A stretch of 37,309 nucleotides of DNA from Chloroflexota bacterium (GCA_025935925.1 JAICUI010000031.1:1-37309), one strand, 5' to 3'. Positions 8,286-16,452 are shown, counted from the stretch's first letter. The notes: generated by a model not told the origin, from the sequence alone. Numbers and translations: made by a program.

Positions 8286-9269
8286 TCACAGCCACGAGGG
8301 CGTCGACCCGAACAGCCGTCGCTGCACGAGCGTCGCCGTGAAGATGATCGCGAACAGCACCACGCCGACCGCCGCGGCGTACCCGAAGTTCGCCTGCGAG
8401 ACCGCCGCGTTGAACAGGTACAGGACCACGGTCATCAGGGCGTTGTTGGGATCGCCCCCGACGCCGCCGGCCACGTACGCCTGGTCGAACAGCTGCAGCG
8501 CGCCGATCAGCGCGACCGTCGCCACGAAGTAGTGGGCCGGCCGGAGCAGCGGGAACGTGATCCGTCGGAAGGTCTGCCACCAGCTCGCCCCGTCCAGCGC
8601 CGCCGCCTCGTACACCTCGCCGCTGATGGTCTGCAGCGACGCGAGGTAGAACAGCATGAACGTCCCGGACGTCGTCCAGGCGTTGAGGATGATCACGGTG
8701 TTGAGCGCGGTCCGCTCGTCGCCGATCCAGTTCTGGTTGGCCGAGAACCCGAGCGCCGCGAACAGCGGGTTGATGCCGATCGCCCCGCGGACGGTGTTGA
8801 ACAGGCCCTCGGGCGACATGATGAAGATCCACAGGATCGTGATCGCGACCGAGCTCGCGATCGCGGGGAAGTAGTACGCGGCCCGGAAGAACGCCTGGCC
8901 GCGGAGCTTCTGGTTGACGATCACCGCCAGGAACAGCCCGAGCGCCATCGTGAGCGGGACCCAGATGACGGCGTAGTAGACGGTGTTCTGGACGGCCCGC
9001 CAGAAGATGTCGTCGGCGAACAGCGTCTGGTAGTTCTGGATGCCCCGGAACTGCTGGGGTCCGGTGCGGACGTTCCACTTCCAGAGGCTGACGAAGACCT
9101 CGTACAGCACCGACCCGATGTTGAGGACCAGGAACAGGAGCATGGGCACGACGATCAGCGCGTAGCCCGCGAGCATCTCGGCCCGCTTCTCCGACCCGGT
9201 CGTGACCGGGCTCGCGGCCGCGGGCGTGCCGCCCGCCGGTTGTCCGGTCGCGCTCGTCGCCGCCGTCAC
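8286..9269 (-). CDS. Sugar ABC transporter permease, MalF type
   Basis: This 327-residue CUT1 permease is the partner of the MalG-type protein encoded immediately downstream. The N-terminal about 30 residues are Thr/Ala/Gly-rich and cytoplasmic; the first membrane helix is YALIVVPMLLFLVLNIG. The EAA motif reads YEAAALDGASWWQTFRRITF, followed by PLLRPA, as expected for contact with a MalK-type ATPase. The start is GTG at 9269, preceded by GGAGGG with a 5-nt spacer. It is separated from the binding-protein gene by 79 nt that contain a perfect stem-loop. Confidence 0.94.
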   Translation of the reverse strand: MTAATSATGQPAGGTPAAASPVTTGSEKRAEMLAGYALIVVPMLLFLVLNIGSVLYEVFVSLWKWNVRTGPQQFRGIQNYQTLFADDIFWRAVQNTVYYAVIWVPLTMALGLFLAVIVNQKLRGQAFFRAAYYFPAIASSVAITILWIFIMSPEGLFNTVRGAIGINPLFAALGFSANQNWIGDERTALNTVIILNAWTTSGTFMLFYLASLQTISGEVYEAAALDGASWWQTFRRITFPLLRPAHYFVATVALIGALQLFDQAYVAGGVGGDPNNALMTVVLYLFNAAVSQANFGYAAAVGVVLFAIIFTATLVQRRLFGSTPSWL

Positions 9270-9310
9270 CGCATCCCTCCACCCTCGATCTCGGGCGCTG
9301 GAATCAGCGA

Positions 9311-9337
9311 CAGGGGCCGCCCGGTGGACGGCCCCTG
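9311..9337 (-). terminator. Intercistronic stem-loop after the binding-protein gene
   Basis: A perfect 9-bp inverted repeat (caggggccg/cggcccctg) with a 9-nt loop lies 11 nt beyond the stop of the binding-protein gene, in the gap before the permease genes. There is no T-run. Such elements commonly limit read-through or protect the upstream mRNA so that binding protein is made in excess over permeases; that role is inferred here. Confidence 0.6.
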
Positions 9338-9348
9338 GTCGCGATGGG

Positions 9349-10731
9349 CTACTGGCTGATGGCCTTCGTCACGGCCGCAGCGGTCTTCTCGACGACCGGG
9401 CCGGCGTCGAAGGTCTTCTTCTGCAGCTGGGACGTGAACTCGTCCTGGAACGCCTTCTGGACGTCGACCCAGCCGGGCATGAAGCCCGAGCCCGGCTTCG
9501 CGTACGCGCTGCCGGCGGCGAGCACGTCCTTGCCCTTGGGGATCGCGACGTCCTGGCGCGACGGCAGCGCGACGCCGCCCTCGGTCCACTTCGTCATGCC
9601 GTCCTTGCCGGTGAGGTACGTCATCACGGCAAAGGCCTGGTCCTTGTTCTTGCTGTCGGCGCCGATCGAGTAGCTGACGGTGAACGAGATCGTCACCGGG
9701 CTGCCGCTCGTGCCGGTCGGCATCTCCGCCCACGCGTACTTGACGTCCGGGTAGGTGCTGGTCATGAACGGGTCGAGCCAGCCACCCTCGAAGACCATCG
9801 CGACCTGCTTCTTGCCGAGCGCCTCGCCGCACCAGCTGGAGCCGAGGTCGCTCGCCGTCATCGCGAGGCCGTTCTTGAACTGGTCCATGTACCACTGGAC
9901 GGCCGTCTTCGAGGCGTCCGTGTCGATCTGCTCCTGCGACAGGTCATCGCTGACGACCGAGCCGCCGTTTGCGTACAGGAACGCGAGACCGCGGTCGAGG
10001 CCCGGGTTGAAGCACATCGGCGCCTTCAGGCCGTTCTTGCCCTTGAGCGAGGTCGCCATCTGGACGAGCTCGTCGAGGGTCTTGGGCGGCGTCGACACGA
10101 GGTCGCTGTTGTAGGCGAGCGCGATCGTGTTCGTGTCCTTGGGCAGGCCGTACGTCTTGCCGTCCTGGCCCTTGAAGATCGACGCCGCGCCGGGGAAGAA
10201 CTGGCTGGTGTCGAAGCCGCTCTTGGAGATGTAGTCGTCGAGGGGCTCGAGGAGGCCCTGGTCGATCCACTCCTTGGCGTAGTCCGCGTTGACGTAGAAG
10301 ATGTCCGGGACGTCCTGCGCCGCGAACTTCGTCTGCATCACGGTGCGGTAGTCGCCCGGGACTTCCTTGTAGTCGACCTTGATGTTCGGGTACGCGGTGG
10401 CGAAGCCGCTGAGCGCGTTCTGGAGCGCCTTGCCCTCGTCCGGCGAGGCCTGCCAGCCGGACAGCGTCGCGTTGCCGCTGATCGTCTGGGCCCACGCGGA
10501 TCCGTCGCCGCCGGTCGCGCCCGTGCCGCCGCTGGCGCCGGCGCTCTCCGCCGGGCTCGCGGCCATGCTCTCCGCGGGGCTCGCGGCCATGCTCTCCGCG
10601 GGGCTCGCGGCCGAGCTCTCCGCGGGGCTTGCCCCGCCACCCGCGGGACTGGGGCTGGTGCCGCTCCCACTGCTGCACGCGCCAGCGAGCGCGAGCACGA
10701 GGAAGGCACCCACGAGGGTTCGTCGCATCAT
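9349..10731 (-). CDS. Extracellular sugar-binding lipoprotein of an ABC importer
   Basis: The 460-residue protein is a family 1 (MalE-like) extracellular solute-binding protein that would capture a sugar outside the membrane and pass it to the MalF/MalG-type permeases downstream. The signal peptide ends in a lipobox, LAGA-C (Cys19). A Ser/Ala/Pro-rich linker with an 8-residue repeat (about 25-70) follows. The mature domain has SBP1 features: FATAYPNIKVDYKEVPG, a DIFYVNADYAKEWIDQGLLEPL segment, YGLPKDTNTIALAYN and VAMVFEGGWLD. Two adjacent ATGs (10731 and 10728) follow GGAGGAG; either may be used. It is the first gene of a four-gene operon. Confidence 0.94.
   Translation of the reverse strand: MMRRTLVGAFLVLALAGACSSGSGTSPSPAGGGASPAESSAASPAESMAASPAESMAASPAESAGASGGTGATGGDGSAWAQTISGNATLSGWQASPDEGKALQNALSGFATAYPNIKVDYKEVPGDYRTVMQTKFAAQDVPDIFYVNADYAKEWIDQGLLEPLDDYISKSGFDTSQFFPGAASIFKGQDGKTYGLPKDTNTIALAYNSDLVSTPPKTLDELVQMATSLKGKNGLKAPMCFNPGLDRGLAFLYANGGSVVSDDLSQEQIDTDASKTAVQWYMDQFKNGLAMTASDLGSSWCGEALGKKQVAMVFEGGWLDPFMTSTYPDVKYAWAEMPTGTSGSPVTISFTVSYSIGADSKNKDQAFAVMTYLTGKDGMTKWTEGGVALPSRQDVAIPKGKDVLAAGSAYAKPGSGFMPGWVDVQKAFQDEFTSQLQKKTFDAGPVVEKTAAAVTKAISQ
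10543..10638 (-). repeat. 24-bp tandem repeats encoding the lipoprotein linker
   Basis: Four abutting 24-bp units lie at 10543, 10567, 10591 and 10615 inside the binding-protein gene. The middle two are almost identical; the last diverges in its second half. They encode (M/S)AASPAES-type octapeptides between the lipidated Cys and the sugar-binding domain. Length changes here would keep the reading frame. Confidence 0.9.
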
Positions 10732-10880
10732 CTGCTCCTCCGAATCACCCGGGCACCGGCCTGGCCGCGCCACGGCGTGGTGCGAGCGTGCGATCGGCGA
10801 CGACACGGCGGCGGGCGGCGGCACGCTGAGGGGCATGCCAGTTCCATAACGCTCGGGCCGAGTTCCGGAACGGAATCGAG

Positions 10881-10908
10881 ACGGCCCCGGGGTCGCATCC
10901 GGGGCCGT
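10881..10908 (-). terminator. Strong hairpin between the small Cys-rich gene and the ABC operon
   Basis: A perfect 10-bp inverted repeat (acggccccgg/ccggggccgt) with an 8-nt loop lies 45 nt after the stop of the small minus-strand gene at 10953-11174 and about 150 nt before the ABC binding-protein gene. It probably ends the former transcript. There is no T-run. A 10-bp palindrome, gttccggaac (10862-10871), next to it could be an operator for the ABC operon. Confidence 0.6.
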
Positions 10909-10952
10909 TCGAGTGTCGCGGTGGGGCCGGCGCCGCGCCGGCTGGGAGGAGC

Positions 10953-11174
10953 TCAGCCGGCGGCGGCCCGACCGTGGGCATCGTGCGCGCGCTCCACGCA
11001 CGCCACCCGGCAGCCGCGAGCGTCGCGACCGCCCATCGGGGCGAAGTGGAACCACGCCTCGCGGGCGTCGAGCGACGGCTGGAGCCGGCACCCGCACTGC
11101 TCGCAGGTCACGGGACCGGTGCGCCACTCGGCGGACCCGTGGATCCCGGAGGTGTCGAAGGCGGGGTAGGTCAT
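10953..11174 (-). CDS. Small Cys-rich, zinc-ribbon-like protein
   Basis: This 73-residue protein is hypothetical. It carries CEQCGCRLQPSL followed by two more cysteines in RGCRVACVERAHDAHG, so four or five cysteines plus histidines could bind one metal ion. A FHFAPMGG stretch lies between them. The start at 11174 is well supported by GGAGGAGG just upstream. A strong hairpin follows the stop. I do not recognise a family. Its size and metal-binding pattern would suit a small regulatory, rubredoxin-like or metal-handling protein. The frame stays open upstream, but the composition there does not look coding. Confidence 0.6.
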   Translation of the reverse strand: MTYPAFDTSGIHGSAEWRTGPVTCEQCGCRLQPSLDAREAWFHFAPMGGRDARGCRVACVERAHDAHGRAAAG

Positions 11175-11827
11175 GTCGGTCCTCCTCCTGGAGGGCCGGC
11201 CACTCGGGCCGGCGGGCCGGGTGGGTGCGGGGCTCGCGCCCCGCGGAGTGAGCGGATCGGCCGGCATGCAGGTGCCGGAAGGCGGATCGTGCGCCGATGC
11301 CCGGGCAGCGACGACGCGCGGACAGGAGCCAGTCGGGTTGCGGTTCGGTTGCGGGGTGCGCGGGGTGGTCGGGGGTACGCAGCGCGGGACAACGCGCGCC
11401 GTATTCCCAGGAGGATTAGCGGGCGGCATCGCGTGGGCTCGTCGCCGGAACGGGGCGCCCCTCGGGCCTGCTGCGGCCAGGCGTATGCCTCCTCGGAATG
11501 CGCGCGCGGCCAAGACGAGGATCTCGGGCCTCCCCGGCCGCCCCGCGTCCAACTCAGGCGTTGCTAAGCCTTCTGCGAATACGACCCACGCAGGGCGCAG
11601 CGCGGGCGCGGATGAGCAATCGCGAAGGGCGACCCGTTGCAGGACCCCCGACGCGAGCGGGACCCCGTGGGCAGCAAAACGACGGCGCCAAGGGGGAGGA
11701 GGGAACCCTCGCGCCGCCGTGGGCGCCATCGTCGACGCCCGGGAGCGACGAAGCCGCAATGCCGCGCGCCGAAGTGCCTCGCGGCGGCCCGACAACGGTG
11801 CGGCGGGAAAACCCGTCGAGCAGGAAG
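11175..11827. other. About 650 bp without a convincing gene
   Basis: The stretch between the small Cys-rich gene and the terminator of the ammonium transporter gene holds frames without stops on several strands, but their translations are Arg/Pro/Gly-rich and resemble no protein I know. It is slightly less GC-skewed in places (for example around 11560-11620). A possible remnant of a lost gene or a noncoding RNA cannot be excluded. Confidence 0.5.
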
Positions 11828-11866
11828 CGTCCCGGGCGCCGAGGGGACGGACAGGCGCCCGGGACG
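11828..11866 (-). terminator. Terminator-like hairpin after amt
   Basis: A perfect 13-bp inverted repeat (cgtcccgggcgcc/ggcgcccgggacg) with a 13-nt loop begins about 43 nt after the stop of the ammonium transporter gene. The bases after it on the minus strand (cttcctgctc) are only mildly T-rich. Confidence 0.7.
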
Positions 11867-11908
11867 ACGATCGCGAACGTCGAGCGGAGCTCGACAGGGC
11901 TCCCCCGA

Positions 11909-13231
11909 TCAGGCCTGGTACGCGACCTCGCCGTGGACCGAGAGGTCCAGCCCGAGCTCCTCGTCCTCCGCCTTCACTCGCAGTCCGAGGATCCCGTTCA
12001 CGACCTTCACGATCACGAACGTCGCCACGACCGCGTACGCGATCACGGCCCCGATGGCGACCGCCTGGGTCACGAGCTGCGACGGGTTGCCGTCGATCAA
12101 CCCACCCTGGATCGACGCGTTGATCGCGGTCGTCGCGAACACCCCCGTCGCGAGCGCCCCGAACACGCCGCCGACCCCGTGGACCGCGAACACGTCGAGC
12201 GCGTCGTCGATGCGCAGCCGGGAGCGGAGGAGCGTCGCGCCGTAGCAGATCCCGCCGACCGCGAGGCCGATCACCAGCGCCCCACCGGCCGTCACGTACC
12301 CCGAAGCCGGGGTGATCGCGACGAGCCCCGCCACGGCGCCGCAGGCGGCACCGACGACGGACACCTTGCGGTGGTGGAGGTAGCTCGCGAGCACCCACGT
12401 GATCGTCGCGGCGGCCGCGGCGGTGTTGGTCACGAGCAGGGCGTTGGCCGCGACCCCGTTCGCGCCGACGGCCGAGCCGGCGTTGAACCCGAACCAGCCG
12501 AACCAGAGCAGCCCCGCGCCGAGGACGGTCATCGGGATGTCGTGCGGCTCCATGCCCTGGCCGTTCACGGCGCGACGCCCGATGAGCAGCGCCACGATCA
12601 GCGCCGAGATGCCCGACGCCGCGTGGACGACCGTGCCGCCCGCGAAGTCGAGGGCGCCCATCCGGTACAGCCAGCCGTCGGCCGACCAGACCCAGTGCGC
12701 GACGGGCGAGTACACGAAGATCGACCACAGGATCGTGAACAGGACGAACGCGCCGAACCGCTTCCGCTCCGCGAAGGCGCCCGAGATGAGCGCCGGCGTG
12801 ATCGCCGCGAACATCAGCTGGAAGGCCGCGAACAGGACGAACGGGATCGTCGGGGCGTAGACCGCGCTCGGCCCGATGCCGACGTTCATGAACCCGGCGA
12901 AGTCGAGGCCGCCGATCAGGCCGAGACCGTTGACGTCGGGCCCGAACGCGAGCGTGAACCCGATCAGCACCCACACGACCGAGACCAGGGCCAGGCCGAA
13001 GAAGCTGTGCATGATCGTCGACAGGACATTCTTGCGGCGCACGAGCCCGCCGTAGAACAGCGCAAGCCCGGGCAGCATGACCATCACGAGCGCCGTCGCG
13101 ACGAGCATCCACGCCGTGTCGCCGGTGTCGACGGCCGGCGCGCCGTCCGCCGCGAGCGTGATCGCCGGGAGCGCGACGACCAGCGATGTCGCCGCCAGGC
13201 CGCCGAGGAGCATTCGACGCGCAATCCGCAT
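11909..13231 (-). CDS. amt: Ammonium transporter (Amt/MEP/Rh family)
   Basis: This 440-residue protein imports ammonium through an eleven-helix channel that works as a trimer. It begins with a cleavable-looking signal sequence (RRMLLGGLAATSLVVALPAITLAADG), as in many bacterial Amt proteins. The family signatures are clear: DTGDTAWMLVATALVMVMLPGLALFYGG, SPVAHWVWSADGWL, the pore-histidine region DFAGGTVVHAASGISAL, GWFGFNAGSA and the second pore histidine in FAVHGVGGVFGALATG. A P-II gene (glnK), which often follows amt, is absent on both sides. The ATG at 13231 is preceded by GGAGG about 11 nt away. A hairpin downstream ends the transcript, so it appears monocistronic. Confidence 0.96.
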   Translation of the reverse strand: MRIARRMLLGGLAATSLVVALPAITLAADGAPAVDTGDTAWMLVATALVMVMLPGLALFYGGLVRRKNVLSTIMHSFFGLALVSVVWVLIGFTLAFGPDVNGLGLIGGLDFAGFMNVGIGPSAVYAPTIPFVLFAAFQLMFAAITPALISGAFAERKRFGAFVLFTILWSIFVYSPVAHWVWSADGWLYRMGALDFAGGTVVHAASGISALIVALLIGRRAVNGQGMEPHDIPMTVLGAGLLWFGWFGFNAGSAVGANGVAANALLVTNTAAAAATITWVLASYLHHRKVSVVGAACGAVAGLVAITPASGYVTAGGALVIGLAVGGICYGATLLRSRLRIDDALDVFAVHGVGGVFGALATGVFATTAINASIQGGLIDGNPSQLVTQAVAIGAVIAYAVVATFVIVKVVNGILGLRVKAEDEELGLDLSVHGEVAYQA

Positions 13232-13554
13232 GATCGGTCCGTCCTCCGAGATCACGCCGGGCGCCCGCCTCGGGGCACCCGTTGGCGTGTCGCGGCGACT
13301 GTGGTCCTGCGCCAGCGCCCGGTCAGTCGGCGTGAACGGTCCGCCCGGGATGCGTTTCGGGGAGAGGCGCGGTTGCCCCTCGGTTGCGGGTAGACAGGGA
13401 TCGACGCGAGGCCGACCTCCCGCCCGAGCTCGCGCCCGACCACCGGGCCAACGAGGAGCCCGCTGCGAGCCACCCGTAACGGCGTCGACCGACGCGGGGG
13501 CGCGCGCGGGCCGGAGCCCGCCGTACGGTCCGGCGGCAGCAGACCACGCTTTCC
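13232..13554. other. Intergenic promoter region between amt and doxX-like gene
   Basis: These 0.3 kb lie between divergent genes and should hold their promoters. I see no convincing gene. A TACGGT that could be a -10 box for the plus-strand gene occurs near 13523-13529, but without a clear -35. Confidence 0.4.
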
Positions 13555-13568
13555 GGAGGTGCCCACCC

Positions 13569-14228
13569 ATGCGTTCGCTCGGCGTCCTGATCGTCCGCCT
13601 CGTCGTCGGCGGACTGCTCGTGGGCCACGGCGCCCAGAAGCTGTTCGGCGCGTTCGGCGGCCGCGGCATCGAGGGCACGACCGGCTGGATGGAGTCGATG
13701 CAGCTCCGGCCCGCGTCGTTGTGGGCGCGCGCGGCCGGCGGTTCCGAGTTCTTCGGCGGCCTGTTCACGGTCCTCGGCTTCCTCAACCCGATCGGTCCGG
13801 TCCTCGCGATGGGCTCGATGGCGATGGCGTGGGCCAAGGTCCACCTCGGCAAGCCGGTCTGGGTCAGCGAAGGCGGCGCCGAGCTCCCGATCACCAACAT
13901 GGCCGTCCTGTCCGCGCTGACGCTCGCCGGGCCCGGCCGCCTCTCGATCGACGGGCTGTTCGGCATCCGGCTGCCGCGCTGGATCGGTGCGACCGCGCTC
14001 GCCGGCATGTTCGCGGCCCTGTGGTGGGGCGCCCGCGACGAGGTCCAGCGGGGTGCCGACGCGCTCGCGCAGAAGTCGCGCGAGCTGGTCGGCGTGATGG
14101 ACATCCCCGCGAGCGAGACGACGTTCAGCGAGGAGGCGCCTGGCGCCGCGGAGCTCGACGCATCGCTCGCCGGCACGGCGATGGGCAGCGGATCGACCCT
14201 CGGCTCCGAAACGCCCGACGAGTTCTAG
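13569..14228 (+). CDS. DoxX-family membrane protein
   Basis: The 219-residue protein belongs to the DoxX family of small four-helix membrane proteins (about 150 residues is usual). The start VLIVRLVVGGLLVGHGAQKLFG is characteristic, followed by an AGGSEFFGGLFTVLGFLNPIG helix and AMGSMAMAWAKVHL. The last 50 residues are a hydrophilic, Glu/Ser-rich tail beyond the family domain. Members are linked to quinone or thiosulfate metabolism and oxidative stress, but the role here is unknown. The ATG at 13569 has GGAGG 9 nt upstream. Its TAG shares two bases with the TAG of the convergent antiporter gene within CTAG. Confidence 0.85.
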   Translation: MRSLGVLIVRLVVGGLLVGHGAQKLFGAFGGRGIEGTTGWMESMQLRPASLWARAAGGSEFFGGLFTVLGFLNPIGPVLAMGSMAMAWAKVHLGKPVWVSEGGAELPITNMAVLSALTLAGPGRLSIDGLFGIRLPRWIGATALAGMFAALWWGARDEVQRGADALAQKSRELVGVMDIPASETTFSEEAPGAAELDASLAGTAMGSGSTLGSETPDEF

Positions 14229-15445
14229 CCCGGCGACGAATCGAGCGGCACGCCTGCGCGGCGCACCACCCAGCCCGCCGTCGGTCCCTGCACGAGGAGG
14301 GTGACGAGCACGATGCCGAACACCGCGCCCGCCAGCAGGTCGCGGTTCGGGAGATCGAACGGCAGCGCCAGCGCGAGGGCGACCGCGATCGCGCCGCGCA
14401 GCCCCGACCAGAACATCACGTGGAGATACCCGACCGGCAGCAGCGACGGTCCCGGCAGCGCGCGCTCGCCGAGGCCGATCAGCCCGTAGACGACCGCGGC
14501 GCGAGCCACCGTGATCGCGACGAACCCGGCCGCGATCAGCGGCGCGGCGCGGCCCAGCAGCTCGACGCTCATCGCGAGGCCGATCAGCAGGAATGACAGG
14601 CCCGTCAGCAGGAAGGCGAGGAACTCCCAGACGGTGTCGAGGGCGGCCCGGGCATCGGCGTCCAACGGCGCCGGTCGGCGCAGGTTGCCGAGCACCAGCC
14701 CGACCATCACGGTCGCGATGATCCCCGACTCGTGCAGGCGGTCCGCGACGAGATAGGTCCCGTAGGCGGCGACGACGGAGATCGCGACGACGAGCAGATG
14801 GTCGTCGGTGAGCCGCATCAGCGCGTAGGCGAGCGCGCCCGCGACGAGACCGACGGACCCGCTCACCACGACGATGACGACGAACGAGATCGCGCCGTCG
14901 ACGATCGACACGGGTCGCGACACCGCCGCGAGCGCGATCCCGAACAGCACGACGCCCGTGCCGTCGTTGAACAGGCTCTCGGCCTCCACGGCGGTCGCGA
15001 GCCGCGACGGAGCGCCGAGCCGGCGGAACAGCGCCACCACCGCGACCGGGTCCGTCGCCGAGATCATCGCGCCGAGCAGGAACGCGAGCGTCGGGTCGAG
15101 GCCGGTCGCCAGGCTCACGACCACGGCGACCACGCCCGCCGTGATGACCACGCCCGGGGCTGCGAGCACCGCGACGATGGTCGACGTTTGGCGCAGCTCC
15201 GCGAGGTCCAGCTTGTACGCCGCCTCGAACACCAGGCCCGGCAGCAGCACCGCGAGGATGAGGTCGGGCGTGACCTGGAGCGCGAGCGTGCCCGGGACGA
15301 GGATCGCGAGCCCGAGGCCGGCGAGCACGAGGGCGACGGAGTAGGGGAGCGCCGAGCGCCTCGCGAGGAGCGCCACGCCGGTCGCGATCGCGATCAGGAG
15401 GATGAACAGCTCCACCGGGAGCAGGACGTCGGACGGCGGCTCCAT
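14225..15445 (-). CDS. Na+/H+ antiporter, CPA1/NhaP type
   Basis: This 406-residue membrane protein has about twelve hydrophobic helices and the cation:proton antiporter 1 motifs: LLPGLVFEAAY in helix 4, SATDPVAVVALFRRLGAP with the ion-binding Asp, and ESLFNDGTGVVLFGIAL with the second catalytic acidic residue. It also has GLRGAIAVALALALP near the C-terminus. It would exchange Na+ or K+ for protons and help control pH and salt. The long cytoplasmic tail found in some NhaP proteins is missing. A TACGCT hexamer lies 8 nt before the ATG, consistent with a very short or absent 5' leader. The gene is divergent from the SDR gene. Confidence 0.93.
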   Translation of the reverse strand: MEPPSDVLLPVELFILLIAIATGVALLARRSALPYSVALVLAGLGLAILVPGTLALQVTPDLILAVLLPGLVFEAAYKLDLAELRQTSTIVAVLAAPGVVITAGVVAVVVSLATGLDPTLAFLLGAMISATDPVAVVALFRRLGAPSRLATAVEAESLFNDGTGVVLFGIALAAVSRPVSIVDGAISFVVIVVVSGSVGLVAGALAYALMRLTDDHLLVVAISVVAAYGTYLVADRLHESGIIATVMVGLVLGNLRRPAPLDADARAALDTVWEFLAFLLTGLSFLLIGLAMSVELLGRAAPLIAAGFVAITVARAAVVYGLIGLGERALPGPSLLPVGYLHVMFWSGLRGAIAVALALALPFDLPNRDLLAGAVFGIVLVTLLVQGPTAGWVVRRAGVPLDSSPG

Positions 15446-15540
15446 TCCCGGGGAGCGTAGCGGACCCCTCGCCCGTCCGGACGCTCCGGCGCGTCGTGAC
15501 GGGCTACCCTGACGCCGCAGGCAACGCGCGGAGGCGATCG

Positions 15541-16308
15541 ATGGATCTCGGACTCGAGGGCCGGCGGGCCCTGGTCGGCGGCGGTGGCTCGGGGCTGGGC
15601 GGCGGGATCGCGACGGTGCTGGCGGCCGAAGGGGCTCGAGTCGCGTTGATCGGCCGGACGCGCGACCGGGTCGAGGGCCAAGCGGCGAAGCTGGGCGGCA
15701 CGCCGGTGGTCGCGGACCTCGCGACGCCCGACGGCCCGGGAGCGGCGGTCCAGGCGGCGGTCGACGCGCTGGGCGGGCTCGACCTGCTCGTCGTCAACAG
15801 CGGCGGACCGCCGGGCGGCACGTTCGACTCGCTCTCCGAGGCCGACTGGGAGACGGCGATCGACGGCACCCTCCGGTCGACCCTGCGCCTGATCCGCGCC
15901 GCGCTGCCGCACCTCCGCGAGAGCGACGTGCCGGCGATCCTCGTCGTGCTCAGCTCGTCCGTCCGCGAGCCGATCCCGGCGCTGATCACGTCGAACGTCC
16001 TGCGGCCGGGCCTCGCGGGGCTGATCAAGTCGCTCCAGACCGAGCTCGCACCGGTGCGGATCAACGGCATCGCGCCGGGACGCGTGGCGACGGACCGCAT
16101 CGCGTGGCTCGACGGCAAGCGCGCCGAGGCCGCGGGCGTCGCGGTCGAGGAGATCGAGCGGCGCTCGAAGGCGAACATCCCGCTCGGGCGGTACGGCGAT
16201 CCGGCCGAGGTCGGGCGGGTCGGGGCGTTCCTGCTGTCGCCGGCCGCGTCGTTCGTGACCGGGGCGATCGTCCCCGTCGACGGCGGGATGGTGAAGTCGC
16301 TGCCCTGA
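15541..16308 (+). CDS. SDR-fold protein with degenerate active site (BKR-like)
   Basis: This 255-residue short-chain dehydrogenase/reductase fold resembles 3-oxoacyl-ACP reductases. The nucleotide-binding loop reads GGGGSGLGGGIA (13-22) in place of TGxxxGxG, and NSGG replaces NNAG at about 86-89. Serines 138-140 are present, but the catalytic YxxxK is replaced by SNVLR (151-155). The C-terminal half, with INGIAPGRVATDR and GAIVPVDGGMVKSLP, is well kept. A described subgroup of BKR-like SDRs lacks the tetrad in this way, so it may use another chemistry or bind a ligand without catalysis. The ATG at 15541 has GGAGG 6 nt upstream, and a possible -10 (TACCCT, 15504-15509) lies further upstream. 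The gene converges on the DapA-like gene. Confidence 0.88.
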   Translation: MDLGLEGRRALVGGGGSGLGGGIATVLAAEGARVALIGRTRDRVEGQAAKLGGTPVVADLATPDGPGAAVQAAVDALGGLDLLVVNSGGPPGGTFDSLSEADWETAIDGTLRSTLRLIRAALPHLRESDVPAILVVLSSSVREPIPALITSNVLRPGLAGLIKSLQTELAPVRINGIAPGRVATDRIAWLDGKRAEAAGVAVEEIERRSKANIPLGRYGDPAEVGRVGAFLLSPAASFVTGAIVPVDGGMVKSLP

Positions 16309-16452
16309 GCTGGCCACCCGCGCTCGCGAACCGCCGGTCGGTGCCGCGTTTCCGCCCGGACCGTCAACGCACGACGGATCGGCGGCGCGGGACGATCGCC
16401 CGGCGGCGCCGCCTTGGCGCGGGAACGGGCACCAGACGCGCGTTCGGCCGGG

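Noticed and set aside
10956..13112. The small Cys-rich protein as the C-terminus of a 719-residue protein
   Set aside because: The upstream part runs through a gene-free region and antisense-frame of amt. A strong ribosome-binding site marks 11174 as the true start.
16381..16413. Hairpin ggcggcgc/gcgccgcc between the SDR and DapA-like genes as a terminator
   Set aside because: The stem is only 8 bp with a 17-nt loop in very GC-rich sequence, so it may be chance.
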